Shown in pieces: positions 36,560-46,107 of a stretch of 64,000 nt of DNA (position 1 is its first letter; every line of letters starts with the position of its first letter). The notes beneath the pieces were generated by a model. That model made no database searches, was not told the DNA's origin, and worked only from the letters and a program-made list of their open reading frames with translations. The DNA is from Paracoccus ravus (GTDB lineage: Bacteria; Pseudomonadota; Alphaproteobacteria; Rhodobacterales; Rhodobacteraceae). Where the stretch lies: the NCBI RefSeq assembly GCF_004522175.1, contig NZ_SDEB01000003.1:124001-188000 (forward strand), written 5' to 3'. The position numbers were made by a program, and so were the translations under genes.

Positions 36560-37149
36560 TGGAATACCTGATCTTCGCCCTTGTCGCGCTTTGGGTCGTC
36601 GTGCTGATCCAATTCGCGGTGATCTATGTCCTTGCCCGCCAGATCGGCGTCTTGTTCGAGCGCGTGGCCCCGGTCGGCGCGATGATCTCGCATGCCGGGC
36701 CGGAAATCGGCGCGCGTGCCCCTGACCTGATGCTGCCGAACCTGAACGGGCCGCAGCTTTCCTTGGGGGCCAAGCAGGACAAGGCGCGGCTGGTGTTCTT
36801 CCTGTCCACGACCTGCCCGATCTGCAAGGCGCTGCTGCCGGCGCTGAAATCGATCCGGGCCGATGAGGGGCGCTGGCTCGATGTCGTGCTGGCCTCGGAT
36901 GGGCGCGAGCCGCTTCATCGCCACCTGATCGAGGCCGAGGGGCTGGAATCCTTCCCCTATACGCTTTCGTCGGAACTGGGGATGGCCTTCAAGGTCTCGA
37001 AACTGCCCTTCGGCGTGCTGATCGGCGCGGATGGGGTCGTGATCGGCAAGGGCCTCGTCAACAATCGTGAACAACTCGAAAGCCTGCTGACGGCTTCCGA
37101 AACTGGTGTGGCTTCGCTGCAGGCGGCCCAAGGCCTGACTGCGGCATAA
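36559..37149 (+). CDS. aauD: MauD/AauD-like thioredoxin-fold protein for light-chain disulfide formation
   Basis: The start at ATG 36559 shares a base with the aauE stop. The 196-residue protein has one N-terminal membrane anchor (LIFALVALWVVVLIQFAVIY) and a periplasmic thioredoxin domain with the active site STTCPICK. It is the expected disulfide exchange factor for the cysteine-rich TTQ light chain. GGATCC-rich DNA before the start offers only a modest ribosome site, so translation is probably coupled to aauE. Confidence 0.88.
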   Translation: MEYLIFALVALWVVVLIQFAVIYVLARQIGVLFERVAPVGAMISHAGPEIGARAPDLMLPNLNGPQLSLGAKQDKARLVFFLSTTCPICKALLPALKSIRADEGRWLDVVLASDGREPLHRHLIEAEGLESFPYTLSSELGMAFKVSKLPFGVLIGADGVVIGKGLVNNREQLESLLTASETGVASLQAAQGLTAA

Positions 37150-37173
37150 CCAAATAAAACAGGGAAGATGAAC

Positions 37174-37704
37174 ATGACGAAACTTCTGGACCGCCTGCTC
37201 TCGGGCCTTGACCGGATGACCGAGGAAAAGGCGCGCGGGGCTGCCCGCCGCCACGGCCGCCGCAGTTTTCTCGCCCGTGCGGGCGGGGCCATTGTCGGCG
37301 GCGTGGCTCTTGCGCCGATCCTGCCCTTCGACCGTCGGGCCAATGCGGCGGGTTCTGCCGCCGCCGCCGAGGATGCCTGCGGCTATTGGCGGCAATGCGC
37401 CATCGACGGCTTCCTGTGCCAGGAAGCGGGCGGCTCGCTGACCTCCTGCCCGCCGGGCTCGTCGGTCTCGGCTGTCTCCTGGGTCGGCACCTGCACCAAT
37501 CCCGAGGACAACAAGGACTATCTGGTCAGCTACAACGATTGCTGCGGCAAGCCGCTGATCCCCTCGACCACCTTCTGCTACAATTCGAAGGGCGAGCGTC
37601 CGGGCTACCGCATGGGCCTTTATAACGACGTGAACTGGTGCATGGCCAATGACGCCAAGGGCTATCACTGCACCGTTTCGGTCGTCGTCGGTCTGGCGGA
37701 GTAA
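37174..37704 (+). CDS. aauA: Aralkylamine dehydrogenase light chain (TTQ cofactor subunit)
   Basis: The start is probably ATG 37174, seven bases after AGGGAA; ATG 37168 would add two residues. Numbering from 37168, a Tat signal (GRRSFLARAGG, about 30-40) precedes the mature chain. Trp105 (SAVSWVGTC) and Trp157 (NDVNWCMAN) are the two tryptophans that become tryptophan tryptophylquinone, and Asp124 (YNDCCG) is the conserved catalytic base. NDVNWCMAN resembles aromatic amine dehydrogenase rather than methylamine dehydrogenase. The mature chain has ten cysteines rather than twelve; the two absent match one disulfide pair of the Paracoccus methylamine dehydrogenase light chain. The subunit oxidises R-CH2-NH3+ to aldehyde and ammonia in the periplasm. 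Confidence 0.87.
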   Translation: MTKLLDRLLSGLDRMTEEKARGAARRHGRRSFLARAGGAIVGGVALAPILPFDRRANAAGSAAAAEDACGYWRQCAIDGFLCQEAGGSLTSCPPGSSVSAVSWVGTCTNPEDNKDYLVSYNDCCGKPLIPSTTFCYNSKGERPGYRMGLYNDVNWCMANDAKGYHCTVSVVVGLAE

Positions 37705-37709
37705 GGAGC

Positions 37710-38165
37710 ATGGCATTGTTGAAGCTTCTCGCCGCTGCCGCAGGCCTGATCCTTTCGGGATCGGGCGCTGCCTTCGCGGCCGACCCGGCGCAGGCCGAGG
37801 CATTGTTCTCGGAAAACTGCGCCGCTTGCCACAACGAAGGCGGGATCGGCACGCCCGGCTTTGCCCCGCCCTTGAACCGTCCGGGCTTCTGGGCCGGTCT
37901 GGGTGATCAGGCTACGACCTATATCTCGGCCGTGACCACCCATGGGCTGAACGGCACCATCACGGCCGCGGGCGAGAAATATATCGGTCTCGCCATGCCG
38001 GGGATCGAGGGGCCCTCGGATGAGGAAATGGCCGCGATCAACAGCTGGGTTCTGGGCACGCTTGGCGAAACCGACAAGGTCGTGACCGCCGAGGACATTG
38101 CCGCGGCCAAGGCTCAGAAGATCAGCGCCGCCGATCTTCGCGCCATGCGCCCGAAAACCGAGTGA
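37710..38165 (+). CDS. Monohaem cytochrome c, probable amine dehydrogenase electron acceptor
   Basis: The 151-residue secreted protein has a signal peptide ending at AAFAADP and one haem motif CAACH. Candidate Met ligands lie in LAMPGIEGPSDEEM. It lies five bases after the light-chain gene, the position of the monohaem cytochrome gene in the aau cluster of A. faecalis as I recall it. It could accept electrons from the TTQ enzyme in place of a copper protein; no azurin or amicyanin gene is present here. The alanine-rich C-terminal helix (VTAEDIAAAKAQKISAADLR) is unusual. Confidence 0.82.
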   Translation: MALLKLLAAAAGLILSGSGAAFAADPAQAEALFSENCAACHNEGGIGTPGFAPPLNRPGFWAGLGDQATTYISAVTTHGLNGTITAAGEKYIGLAMPGIEGPSDEEMAAINSWVLGTLGETDKVVTAEDIAAAKAQKISAADLRAMRPKTE

Positions 38166-38608
38166 TGCCGATGCGGTGCGGGATTGCCACGGCAGCCTTG
38201 GCCCTTGTCCTCGCGACAGCGGCGCATGGGCAAGAGCGCTCGGCCCATGCCAATTATGTGCTGCTCTGTTCGGGATGCCACAATGTCTCGGGTCAGGGCA
38301 GTGAGCAGGGTGGGGTTCCCACCTTTCCCGGCTCTGTCGGCAAGATCGCCCATTCGGACCGTGGCCGGACTTACATGATGCATGTGCCGGGCGTCGTGTC
38401 GAATTCGATGAGCAATGCCGAAATCGCGGCGGTGATGAACTATATCCTCGACACCTGGGCATCCGAGGAAGGGGCCAAGCCCTTTACCGCCGAGGAAGTC
38501 ACCGAGCGCCGCATGGCCGTGATCCCCGACATCGTCGTCGAGCGCCGCGAGTTGACCTATGAGATGCAGGATCAGGGCGTCGAGATCGCGCCTTATCCCT
38601 GGCCGTAA
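38165..38608 (+). CDS. Second monohaem cytochrome c of the amine dehydrogenase operon
   Basis: I set the start at ATG 38165, which overlaps the preceding stop (TGATG); a GTG at 38162 and an ATG at 38171 are alternatives. The protein of about 147 residues has a signal peptide (ATAALALVLATAAHGQ), one CSGCH haem site and a likely Met ligand region (YMMHVPGV). The C-terminal VEIAPYPWP is proline-rich. It may form an electron relay with the first cytochrome, or take part in cofactor maturation, since mauG is absent. Neither role can be shown here. Confidence 0.78.
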   Translation: MPMRCGIATAALALVLATAAHGQERSAHANYVLLCSGCHNVSGQGSEQGGVPTFPGSVGKIAHSDRGRTYMMHVPGVVSNSMSNAEIAAVMNYILDTWASEEGAKPFTAEEVTERRMAVIPDIVVERRELTYEMQDQGVEIAPYPWP

Positions 38609-38658
38609 TCCCGCCGCCTATGGCGGAATTCCCGTCCGCATCGTAATCAATCCCGACG

Positions 38659-38689
38659 CGCGGGCCGAGATCTCGGCCCGCGTCTTTCT
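38659..38689 (+). terminator. Intrinsic terminator of the amine dehydrogenase operon
   Basis: A perfect 24-bp palindrome (38659-38682; core GGGCCGAGATCTCGGCCC) is followed by TCTTTCT. It lies 50 bases after the second cytochrome stop and just before paaX, separating the two transcription units. Confidence 0.7.
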
Positions 38690-38705
38690 GTCGCGCGGGG
38701 GGATG

Positions 38706-39539
38706 ATGGCCGAGAACGGGTTGATTGCCGGAATATTGGACGGGCTGCCTTTGCGCTCGGCCGCCTTCATCGTGACTGTCTATGGCGATGTCGTCGTGCC
38801 GCGCGGCGGGGTTCTCTGGACCGGCACGCTGATCGAAATTTGCGAGCGCGTCGGCATCAATGAATCGCTGGTGCGCACCGCCGTCTCACGCCTGGTCGCG
38901 GCCAAGCGGCTGGCGGGGGAAAGGGCCGGGCGGCGCAGCTATTACCGGCTCGATGCCTCGGCGCAGAAGGAATTCTCCGAGGCCGCGGCCCTGCTCTACG
39001 CCCCCGACATTCCCGCGCAAGGCTGGCAGATCCTGCACGCGCCGGGCCTGTCCGAGGATGAGGCCCGCCATCTGCGCATGGGCCATATGGGGGGACAGGT
39101 CTTCATCCGCCCCGACCGCGGGCAGATCCCGCCGCCCGGTGCCGTGCTGTTTCGCGCAAGCGATCCCGAGGCGGTGAATGATCTCGCGGGCTACTGGGAT
39201 CTCTCGGCCCTGCAGGCGCGCTATCTCGACATGCTCGCGCGTTTCGATGCCCTTGCACAGGCGGCGCGCAAGGGCGGGCTGTCGGACGGCGTGGCGCTGG
39301 TCGCGCGGCTGCTGCTCGTCCATGTCTATCGCGGCGTCCTGCTGCGCGATCCGCGCCTGCCGGCCCAGGCCCTGCCCGAGAACTGGAAGGGGCTAGAGGC
39401 GCGGGCGCTGTTTCGCGCGCTCTACCGCGATCTCAGCCCCGCGGCCGACCGCCACATCGCCGCGCGATTCGAGGGGGTCGAGGGCTTCCTGGCCGAGACC
39501 ACCCCGGAAACCGCGAAACGCCTCGCGGGCCTTTCCTGA
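38706..39539 (+). CDS. paaX: PaaX family transcriptional repressor of phenylacetate catabolism
   Basis: The protein has about 277 residues from ATG 38706; the adjacent ATG 38703 is an alternative. It begins with the winged-helix region of the PaaX family (LPLRSAAFIVTVYGDVVVPR, then INESLVRTAVSRLVAAKRLA), followed by the PaaX effector and C-terminal domains. PaaX proteins bind phenylacetyl-CoA and release paa promoters. It is directly upstream of the thiolase-paaA operon, where a long inverted repeat (39577-39623) could be its binding site. A second regulator, PaaR, is encoded in the same cluster. Confidence 0.88.
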   Translation: MAENGLIAGILDGLPLRSAAFIVTVYGDVVVPRGGVLWTGTLIEICERVGINESLVRTAVSRLVAAKRLAGERAGRRSYYRLDASAQKEFSEAAALLYAPDIPAQGWQILHAPGLSEDEARHLRMGHMGGQVFIRPDRGQIPPPGAVLFRASDPEAVNDLAGYWDLSALQARYLDMLARFDALAQAARKGGLSDGVALVARLLLVHVYRGVLLRDPRLPAQALPENWKGLEARALFRALYRDLSPAADRHIAARFEGVEGFLAETTPETAKRLAGLS

Positions 39540-39576
39540 AAGTATAGCAAATTCAATGCGATGAATTGCGCGCCTG

Positions 39577-39623
39577 AAAACATCACAGACATATTCATAT
39601 TTCCTATTTCCCTGTGATGTTTT
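39577..39623. promoter_or_regulatory. Perfect 12-bp inverted repeat upstream of the thiolase-paaA operon, candidate PaaX site
   Basis: AAAACATCACAG (39577-39588) and CTGTGATGTTTT (39612-39623) are exact reverse complements around a 23-base AT-rich spacer. The right arm ends six bases before the -10-like TATAAG. The wide spacing would suit a dimer or looped binding mode. The link to PaaX is by position only. Confidence 0.6.
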
Positions 39624-39629
39624 GTCGCG

Positions 39630-39652
39630 TATAAGCTGACCAAGCGGTCGGT
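39630..39652 (+). promoter_or_regulatory. Promoter with PaaR-type operator before the thiolase-paaA operon
   Basis: TATAAG at 39630-39635 is followed three bases later by ACCAAGCGGTCGGT (39639-39652), with 12 of 14 bases equal to the perfect palindrome near paaN. The right half GGTCGGT is exact. The layout matches the aauB promoter (hexamer, three to four bases, operator). Confidence 0.6.
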
Positions 39653-39697
39653 GAATTGGAGGTTTGCCGATCTTTCCAGACTTCAAGGGAGTGAGGC

Positions 39698-40903
<1,206 letters not shown>

Positions 40904-40917
40904 CAGGGAGGCCAGCC

Positions 40918-41904
40918 ATGTATGCACAGCTCGTGAAATCCGAAGGGTCGAAAACCCGCGACGAGATGACGCCCGAGGAAATCGCCTTCCAGGAGCGCAT
41001 CGACCGCGGCGAACGCATCGAGCCCAAGGAATGGATGCCTGAAGGCTATCGCAAGACCCTGATCCGCCAGATGGGCCAGCACGCGCATAGCGAGATCGTC
41101 GGCCAGCTTCCCGAAGGCAATTGGATCACCCGCGCGCCGACGCTGGAACGAAAGGCGATCCTGCTCGCCAAGGTGCAAGACGAGGCGGGCCACGGGTTGT
41201 ACCTGTACTCGGCGGCTGAGACACTGGGCATCTCGCGCGATGAACTGCTGGAGCAGCTTCATAGCGGCAAGATGAAGTATTCCTCGATCTTCAACTATCC
41301 GACGCTGACTTGGGCCGATATCGGCGCGGTGGGCTGGCTGGTCGACGGCGCGGCGATCATGAACCAGGTGCCGTTGCAGCGGACCTCGTACGGTCCCTAT
41401 GCCCGCGCGATGGTCCGCATCTGCAAGGAAGAAAGCTTCCATCAGCGGCAGGGCTACGACATCATGATGAAGATGGCCGCGGGCACGCCCGAGCAGAAAG
41501 CGATGGCTCAGGATGCGCTGAACCGCTTCTGGTATCCGTCTCTGATGATGTTCGGCCCCTCGGACAAGGACTCGGTTCACTCGGCCCAGTCCATGGCGTG
41601 GAAGATCAAGATCAACACCAATGACGAACTGCGCCAGAAGTTTGTCGACCAGACCGTTCCTCAGGCCGAATATCTGGGCCTGACCATCCCTGACCCGAAC
41701 CTGAAATGGAACGAGGAAAAGGGCGGCCATGATTTCAGCGAGCCGGATTGGTCCGAATTCTTCGCCGTGATCGCCGGCAATGGCCCCTGCAACGAGGAGC
41801 GCCTTGGTGCTCGCGTCAAGGCTTGGGACGACGGCGCATGGTTCCGCGACGGGCTGATGGCCCATGCCGAAAAAGCGGCCTCGCGCCGTCACGCGGCGGA
41901 ATGA
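40918..41904 (+). CDS. paaA: 1,2-phenylacetyl-CoA epoxidase, catalytic subunit PaaA
   Basis: The 328-residue ferritin-like protein has the di-iron ligands in [17 protein letters not shown] and in [13 protein letters not shown], and [11 protein letters not shown] near the C terminus. PaaA inserts one oxygen atom from O2 into the aromatic ring of phenylacetyl-CoA with electrons from PaaE, with PaaC as structural partner. ATG 40918 is 15 bases after the thiolase stop and follows AGGGAGG; the frame is open further upstream but without need. The next gene, unexpectedly an amidase, overlaps its stop. Confidence 0.95.
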   Translation: MYAQLVKSEGSKTRDEMTPEEIAFQERIDRGERIEPKEWMPEGYRKTLIRQMGQHAHSEIVGQLPEGNWITRAPTLERKAILLAKVQDEAGHGLYLYSAAETLGISRDELLEQLHSGKMKYSSIFNYPTLTWADIGAVGWLVDGAAIMNQVPLQRTSYGPYARAMVRICKEESFHQRQGYDIMMKMAAGTPEQKAMAQDALNRFWYPSLMMFGPSDKDSVHSAQSMAWKIKINTNDELRQKFVDQTVPQAEYLGLTIPDPNLKWNEEKGGHDFSEPDWSEFFAVIAGNGPCNEERLGARVKAWDDGAWFRDGLMAHAEKAASRRHAAE

Positions 41905-43349
41905 CTATGGACGGCGCATCCGTCTCTCAGTCGGTTCAACGCCGATCGGCGGGGGAATGCCTCGCCGCGATCCGCGCGGGAGAGGTTTCGGCAGTCGCGG
42001 CGGTCGAGGCCGCGCTTGACGAGATCGCGGCTTGGTCGGGCCTGAATGCCGTCGCGCATCTGAATGCTGATGTCGCGCTGCAAGCCGCCCGCGCCGTCGA
42101 TGCGGGTGAGATCAGCGGCCCGCTGGCCGGGCTGCCGATCGTGGTCAAGGACAATATTCAGGTCGCCGGTTTGCCTGCGGCTGGCGGAACTCCGGGGCTT
42201 CAGGACGCCATTGCCCAGTCTGACGCGCCGGTTCTGGCGAAGCTGGTCGAGGCCGGGGCGATTGTCGTCGCCACGACCAATATGCACGAACTGGCCTTTG
42301 GCATCTCGGGCTACAACCCGACCTACCAGACCGGCGCGGAGACGGGCGTGCGCAACCCCTATGATCTGACCCGTTTCGCGGCAGGTTCTTCCAGCGGCTC
42401 CGGCGCTTTGGTCGGTTCTGGTGCGGTCACAGTTGGTCTTGGCACGGATACCGGCGGTTCGGTTCGCCTTCCGGCGGCGATCAATGGCATTTCGGGCCTG
42501 CGTCCGAGCATCGGTCGCTATCCGGGGCAGGGGCTGATCCCGATCTCCAAGACCCGCGACACGGCGGGCGCGATTGCTGCGACGGTCACCGATATCGAAC
42601 TTCTTGACCGTGTGATCACGGGCGATGCGGAAATCACCCCCGCTGCCTTGTCCGGGCTGAAACTTGGCCTTGGCGCTGAGTTTCTGGCGGGTCTCGATGG
42701 GGATGTGCAGGCGGTCTGGGACGGCGTGAAAGCCCAATTGGAAGCGGCTGGCGTTGAGTTTGTGACGCTGGATGTCGCGCAGATTTTTGAGTTGAACCAT
42801 CAGGTCAGCTTCCCGCTCTGCTTCGGCGAGGCCGGGGATCACCTGCGCGACTACCTCGCGGCGGAAGTCCCCGGCAAGACCATCGAAGATGTCGTGGCAG
42901 CCATAGCCAGCCCCGATGTAAGCGCCACCTATGAGGTCTTTGTCCTGCCCGGCAAGATGCCGACGCCGGATGGCCAATTGGTCGAGACCGCGCCGATCTA
43001 TCGCCACGCAATCGAGGTCGCGCGCCCGGCGTTGATCGAGGCTTACGCCAAGCTTTTCGCGCAAAGCGGCGTCGCGGCGGTGGTCTTCCCGACCACGCCG
43101 CAGGTTGCCGCCAAGCAAGGCCCCGAGGCCAGCGCGCCCGAAGTCTTTGGCAGCTTCATCCGCAATGCTGATCCGAGTTCCAATGCCGGCATCCCCGGTC
43201 TTTCCGTGGCCGCTGGCCTTGGTCCTGTCACCGGCCTGCCGGTCGGCATCGAACTCGACGGCCCTGCCGGTTCCGATCGCGCGCTGATCGCGATCGGGAT
43301 GGCAATTGAATCCCTGCTCGGGCGCACCTCGCTGCCCGTCCGCAAATGA
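41901..43349 (+). CDS. Amidase signature family hydrolase embedded in the paa operon
   Basis: The start at ATG 41901 overlaps the paaA stop (ATGA); ATG 41907 is an alternative. The 482-residue protein has the Ser-cisSer-Lys triad of the amidase family: Lys83 (VVKDNIQ), Ser163 in [11 protein letters not shown], and nucleophile Ser187 in GTDTGGSVR. Relatives hydrolyse indole-3-acetamide, mandelamide or phenylacetamide. Here it separates paaA from paaB, which are usually adjacent, so hydrolysis of phenylacetamide or a related amide to phenylacetate is a sensible guess, not a demonstrated function. Third codon positions are richer in A/T than in the flanking GC-rich gene parts. Confidence 0.88.
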   Translation: MTMDGASVSQSVQRRSAGECLAAIRAGEVSAVAAVEAALDEIAAWSGLNAVAHLNADVALQAARAVDAGEISGPLAGLPIVVKDNIQVAGLPAAGGTPGLQDAIAQSDAPVLAKLVEAGAIVVATTNMHELAFGISGYNPTYQTGAETGVRNPYDLTRFAAGSSSGSGALVGSGAVTVGLGTDTGGSVRLPAAINGISGLRPSIGRYPGQGLIPISKTRDTAGAIAATVTDIELLDRVITGDAEITPAALSGLKLGLGAEFLAGLDGDVQAVWDGVKAQLEAAGVEFVTLDVAQIFELNHQVSFPLCFGEAGDHLRDYLAAEVPGKTIEDVVAAIASPDVSATYEVFVLPGKMPTPDGQLVETAPIYRHAIEVARPALIEAYAKLFAQSGVAAVVFPTTPQVAAKQGPEASAPEVFGSFIRNADPSSNAGIPGLSVAAGLGPVTGLPVGIELDGPAGSDRALIAIGMAIESLLGRTSLPVRK

Positions 43350-43388
43350 ATGAACGCGCCTTATTGGCACTCGAGGGAGGACCCAAAC

Positions 43389-43676
43389 ATGTCCAAGAAT
43401 GAATGGCCCCTGTGGGAAATTTTCATCCGTGGTCAGCATGGCCTGAACCACCGTCATGTCGGCAGCCTGCACGCGCCCGACGCTGAAATGGCGATCCGCA
43501 ACGCTCGCGACGTCTATACCCGTCGCAATGAGGGTGTCTCGATCTGGGTCGTGCCGTCGAACGCGATCACCGCGTCCTCGCCTTCGGAAAAAGGCCCGCT
43601 CTTCGAGCCGGCGAATTCCAAGGTCTATCGCCACCCGACCTTCTTCGACATCCCGGACGTTGTGGGGCATATGTGA
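43389..43676 (+). CDS. paaB: 1,2-phenylacetyl-CoA epoxidase subunit PaaB
   Basis: The start at ATG 43389 follows GGGAGGA by about eight bases. The 95-residue protein has the usual PaaB length and opening (WPLWEIFIRGQHGLNHRHVG, then LHAPDAEMAIRNARDVYTRR). PaaB bridges PaaA-PaaC dimers in the epoxidase complex. Its stop shares one base with the start of paaC, so the two are translationally coupled. Confidence 0.95.
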   Translation: MSKNEWPLWEIFIRGQHGLNHRHVGSLHAPDAEMAIRNARDVYTRRNEGVSIWVVPSNAITASSPSEKGPLFEPANSKVYRHPTFFDIPDVVGHM

Positions 43677-44449
43677 TGGCGGATGTTGCAAGCATCGACC
43701 GGACCGCTTTCGCGGAATGGCTGCTGCGGGTCGGGGACAATGCCCTGATCCTTGGCCACCGGGTCTCGGAATGGTGCGGCCATGCGCCCGCGCTGGAAGA
43801 GGACATTGCGCTGGCGAATACCGCGCTCGACCTGATCGGGCAGTGCCAGCTTTGGCTCGGCCTTGCCGCCGAGGTCGAGGACAAAGGTCGCACCGCCGAC
43901 CAATTGGCTTTCCTGCGTGACGCGGGCGGTTTCCGCAACCTTCTGCTGGTCGAGCGCCCGAATGGCGATTTCGGCGTGACGCTGATGCGCCAATTCCTGT
44001 TTGACGCCTTCCATATCGAACTGCTGCGCGCTCTGGCGAAATCCACCGACAGCCGCGTCGCCGAGATTGCCGCCAAGGCCGAGAAAGAGGTGGCTTACCA
44101 CCTCGAACGGTCGGCCGATCTGGTGATCCGTCTGGGCGACGGCTCGGCGGAAAGCCATGAGCGTATGGCCAAGGCGCTGAAATCGCTTTGGGTCTATACC
44201 GGCGAGATGTTCCTTGACGACGCGACCGATCAGGCCGTGGCCGAGGCAGGCATCGCGCCGCTGCCCTCCAGCCTGAAAGCCGCTTGGGAGGCGACCGTGA
44301 ACGCCGTTCTGGCCGAGGCGACTTTGGAAAATCCGGGTCAGGCTTGGCAGCACAAAGGTGGCAAGCAGGGCATCCATTCGGAACATCTGGGCTTCCTTTT
44401 GGCCGAGATGCAGTTCCTGCAGCGCGCCTATCCGGGCGCAAGCTGGTAA
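43676..44449 (+). CDS. paaC: 1,2-phenylacetyl-CoA epoxidase structural subunit PaaC
   Basis: The 257-residue ferritin-like helical protein has the PaaC opening WLLRVGDNALILGHRVSEWC and later VAYHLERSADLVIRLGDG. PaaC lacks a full set of iron ligands and supports PaaA. ATG 43676 overlaps the paaB stop; a GTG at 43673 is possible. PaaD begins five bases after its stop. Confidence 0.95.
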   Translation: MADVASIDRTAFAEWLLRVGDNALILGHRVSEWCGHAPALEEDIALANTALDLIGQCQLWLGLAAEVEDKGRTADQLAFLRDAGGFRNLLLVERPNGDFGVTLMRQFLFDAFHIELLRALAKSTDSRVAEIAAKAEKEVAYHLERSADLVIRLGDGSAESHERMAKALKSLWVYTGEMFLDDATDQAVAEAGIAPLPSSLKAAWEATVNAVLAEATLENPGQAWQHKGGKQGIHSEHLGFLLAEMQFLQRAYPGASW

Positions 44450-44454
44450 GTGCG

Positions 44455-44979
44455 ATGAACGCCGCGCAGCACCCCGGCACGGATCAGGTCTGGGACTGGC
44501 TCTCGCAGGTCCCGGACCCCGAGATCCCGGTCATCAGCTTGACCGACCTCGGCATTATCCGCGATGTTGCTTGGGCTGATGACACGCTGGTCGTTACCGT
44601 CACGCCGACTTATTCCGGCTGCCCGGCGACCTCGATCATCAACCTTGATATCGAGACGGCGCTCCGCGGCCACGGCATCGACAAGCTGCGGCTGGAGCGT
44701 CAGCTTTCGCCCGCTTGGACGACGGATTGGATCACCGAGGAAGGCCGCGAGAAGCTGCGCGCCTATGGCATCGCGCCGCCCATCGACGGCACCGCCGCCG
44801 ATGGCAGGCTGGCCGGGCGGATCGCGCGGCTGGCCGGATCCTCGAACCTGACCATCGCCTGCCCGCGCTGCGGCTCGACCAAGACCGAGAAACTCAGCCA
44901 GTTTGGCTCGACGCCTTGCAAGGCAAGCTATCGTTGCACCGACTGTCTGGAACCCTTCGACTATTTCAAATGCATCTGA
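44455..44979 (+). CDS. paaD: Phenylacetate degradation protein PaaD (Fe-S assembly-type, DUF59)
   Basis: The start at ATG 44455 lies five bases after paaC. The 174-residue protein has the DUF59/MIP18 fold (VPDPEIPVISLTDLGIIRDV, with the conserved Cys in YSGCPATSII) and a C-terminal CxxC pair (CPRCGSTKTE and CTDCLEPFDYFKC). PaaD is required for epoxidase activity and is thought to help assemble the di-iron or iron-sulfur centres. Confidence 0.93.
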   Translation: MNAAQHPGTDQVWDWLSQVPDPEIPVISLTDLGIIRDVAWADDTLVVTVTPTYSGCPATSIINLDIETALRGHGIDKLRLERQLSPAWTTDWITEEGREKLRAYGIAPPIDGTAADGRLAGRIARLAGSSNLTIACPRCGSTKTEKLSQFGSTPCKASYRCTDCLEPFDYFKCI

Positions 44980-45013
44980 GGATGCATCCCGCTTCTTCAG
45001 GAAGGATACCCAA

Positions 45014-46090
45014 ATGGCACGCTTCCACCCGCTGAAGGTCACCGATGTGCGCCGCGAGACTCGCGATGCCGTGGTCGTGACCCTTGCCCCGCGCGACGAG
45101 GATCGCGCGCTCTTCGACTTCACCCAAGGCCAATACCTGACCTTCCGCCGCGATTTCGACGGCGAGGAGTTGCGCCGCAGCTATTCGATCTGCGCCGGCC
45201 TCGACGAGGGCTGCCTCAAGGTCGGGATCAAGCGCGTCGATGGCGGCGCCTTCTCGACCTGGGCCAACGAAAACCTCGCCCCCGGCGATGAAATCGACGC
45301 CATGCCGCCGATGGGCAAGTTCTATACCCCGATCGAGGCGGGGGCGGAAAAGCAATATCTGGGCTTCGCCGGCGGTTCGGGCATCACGCCGCTTCTTTCG
45401 ATCATCAAGACGGTGCTGGCGCGCGAGCCGGGCTCGCAATTCACGCTGGTCTATGCCAACCGCCAGATCAACACGATCATGTTCCGCGAGGAACTGGACG
45501 ATCTGAAGAACCTTTATCTGGGCCGCTTCTCGGTCATCCATGTCCTTGAGCAGGAAGGGCAGGAAATCGACCTGTTCACCGGTCGGATCGACGCCGACAA
45601 GATGACGGCTTTGTTCCAGCACTGGTTGGATGCCAAGTCCATCGACACTGCCTTTATCTGCGGTCCCGAGCCGATGATGCTGGCGATTGCCGGATCGCTG
45701 AAAGAGCACGGCCTGACGGAAGCACAGATCAAGTTTGAACTGTTCGCCAGCGGCCAGCATGGACGCGCCAAGGCCCGCGCCGTCTCGCGTGACGCCATCG
45801 TCCCGGGGGCAGGGACTGCCGCCACCGTCACGCTGGACGGCGCGACCCGTAGCTTTGAAATGGCGCGGCAGGGCGAGACGATCCTTGACGCCGCCATCGC
45901 CAATAACATGGACGCGCCCTATTCCTGCAAGGCGGGCGTCTGCTCGACCTGCCGTTGCAAGGTGATCGAGGGCGAGGTGGAAATGGCCGTGAACCACGCG
46001 CTGGAAGATTACGAGGTCCGCGCGGGCTATGTCCTGAGTTGTCAGGCCTATCCGCTGAGCGAACGCGTGGTCGTCAGCTACGACGAATGA
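45014..46090 (+). CDS. paaE: 1,2-phenylacetyl-CoA epoxidase reductase PaaE
   Basis: The start at ATG 45014 follows GAAGGA. The 358-residue protein has an FAD domain (RRSYSICAGL), an NAD(P)-binding domain (GFAGGSGITPLLSIIKTVL) and a C-terminal plant-type 2Fe-2S domain with YSCKAGVCSTCRCKV. It moves electrons from NADPH to PaaA. The next gene, a PaaA/PaaC-like paralogue, starts 17 bases after its stop. Confidence 0.95.
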   Translation: MARFHPLKVTDVRRETRDAVVVTLAPRDEDRALFDFTQGQYLTFRRDFDGEELRRSYSICAGLDEGCLKVGIKRVDGGAFSTWANENLAPGDEIDAMPPMGKFYTPIEAGAEKQYLGFAGGSGITPLLSIIKTVLAREPGSQFTLVYANRQINTIMFREELDDLKNLYLGRFSVIHVLEQEGQEIDLFTGRIDADKMTALFQHWLDAKSIDTAFICGPEPMMLAIAGSLKEHGLTEAQIKFELFASGQHGRAKARAVSRDAIVPGAGTAATVTLDGATRSFEMARQGETILDAAIANNMDAPYSCKAGVCSTCRCKVIEGEVEMAVNHALEDYEVRAGYVLSCQAYPLSERVVVSYDE

Positions 46091-46107
46091 ACCCGAAGGG
46101 GGCCGAC

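Noticed and set aside
34876..37704. Methylamine dehydrogenase (mauBEDA) as the primary call
   Set aside because: The light-chain motif NDVNWCMAN, the absence of mauF, mauG and mauC, and the paa context fit aralkylamine dehydrogenase better; methylamine remains a minor possibility.
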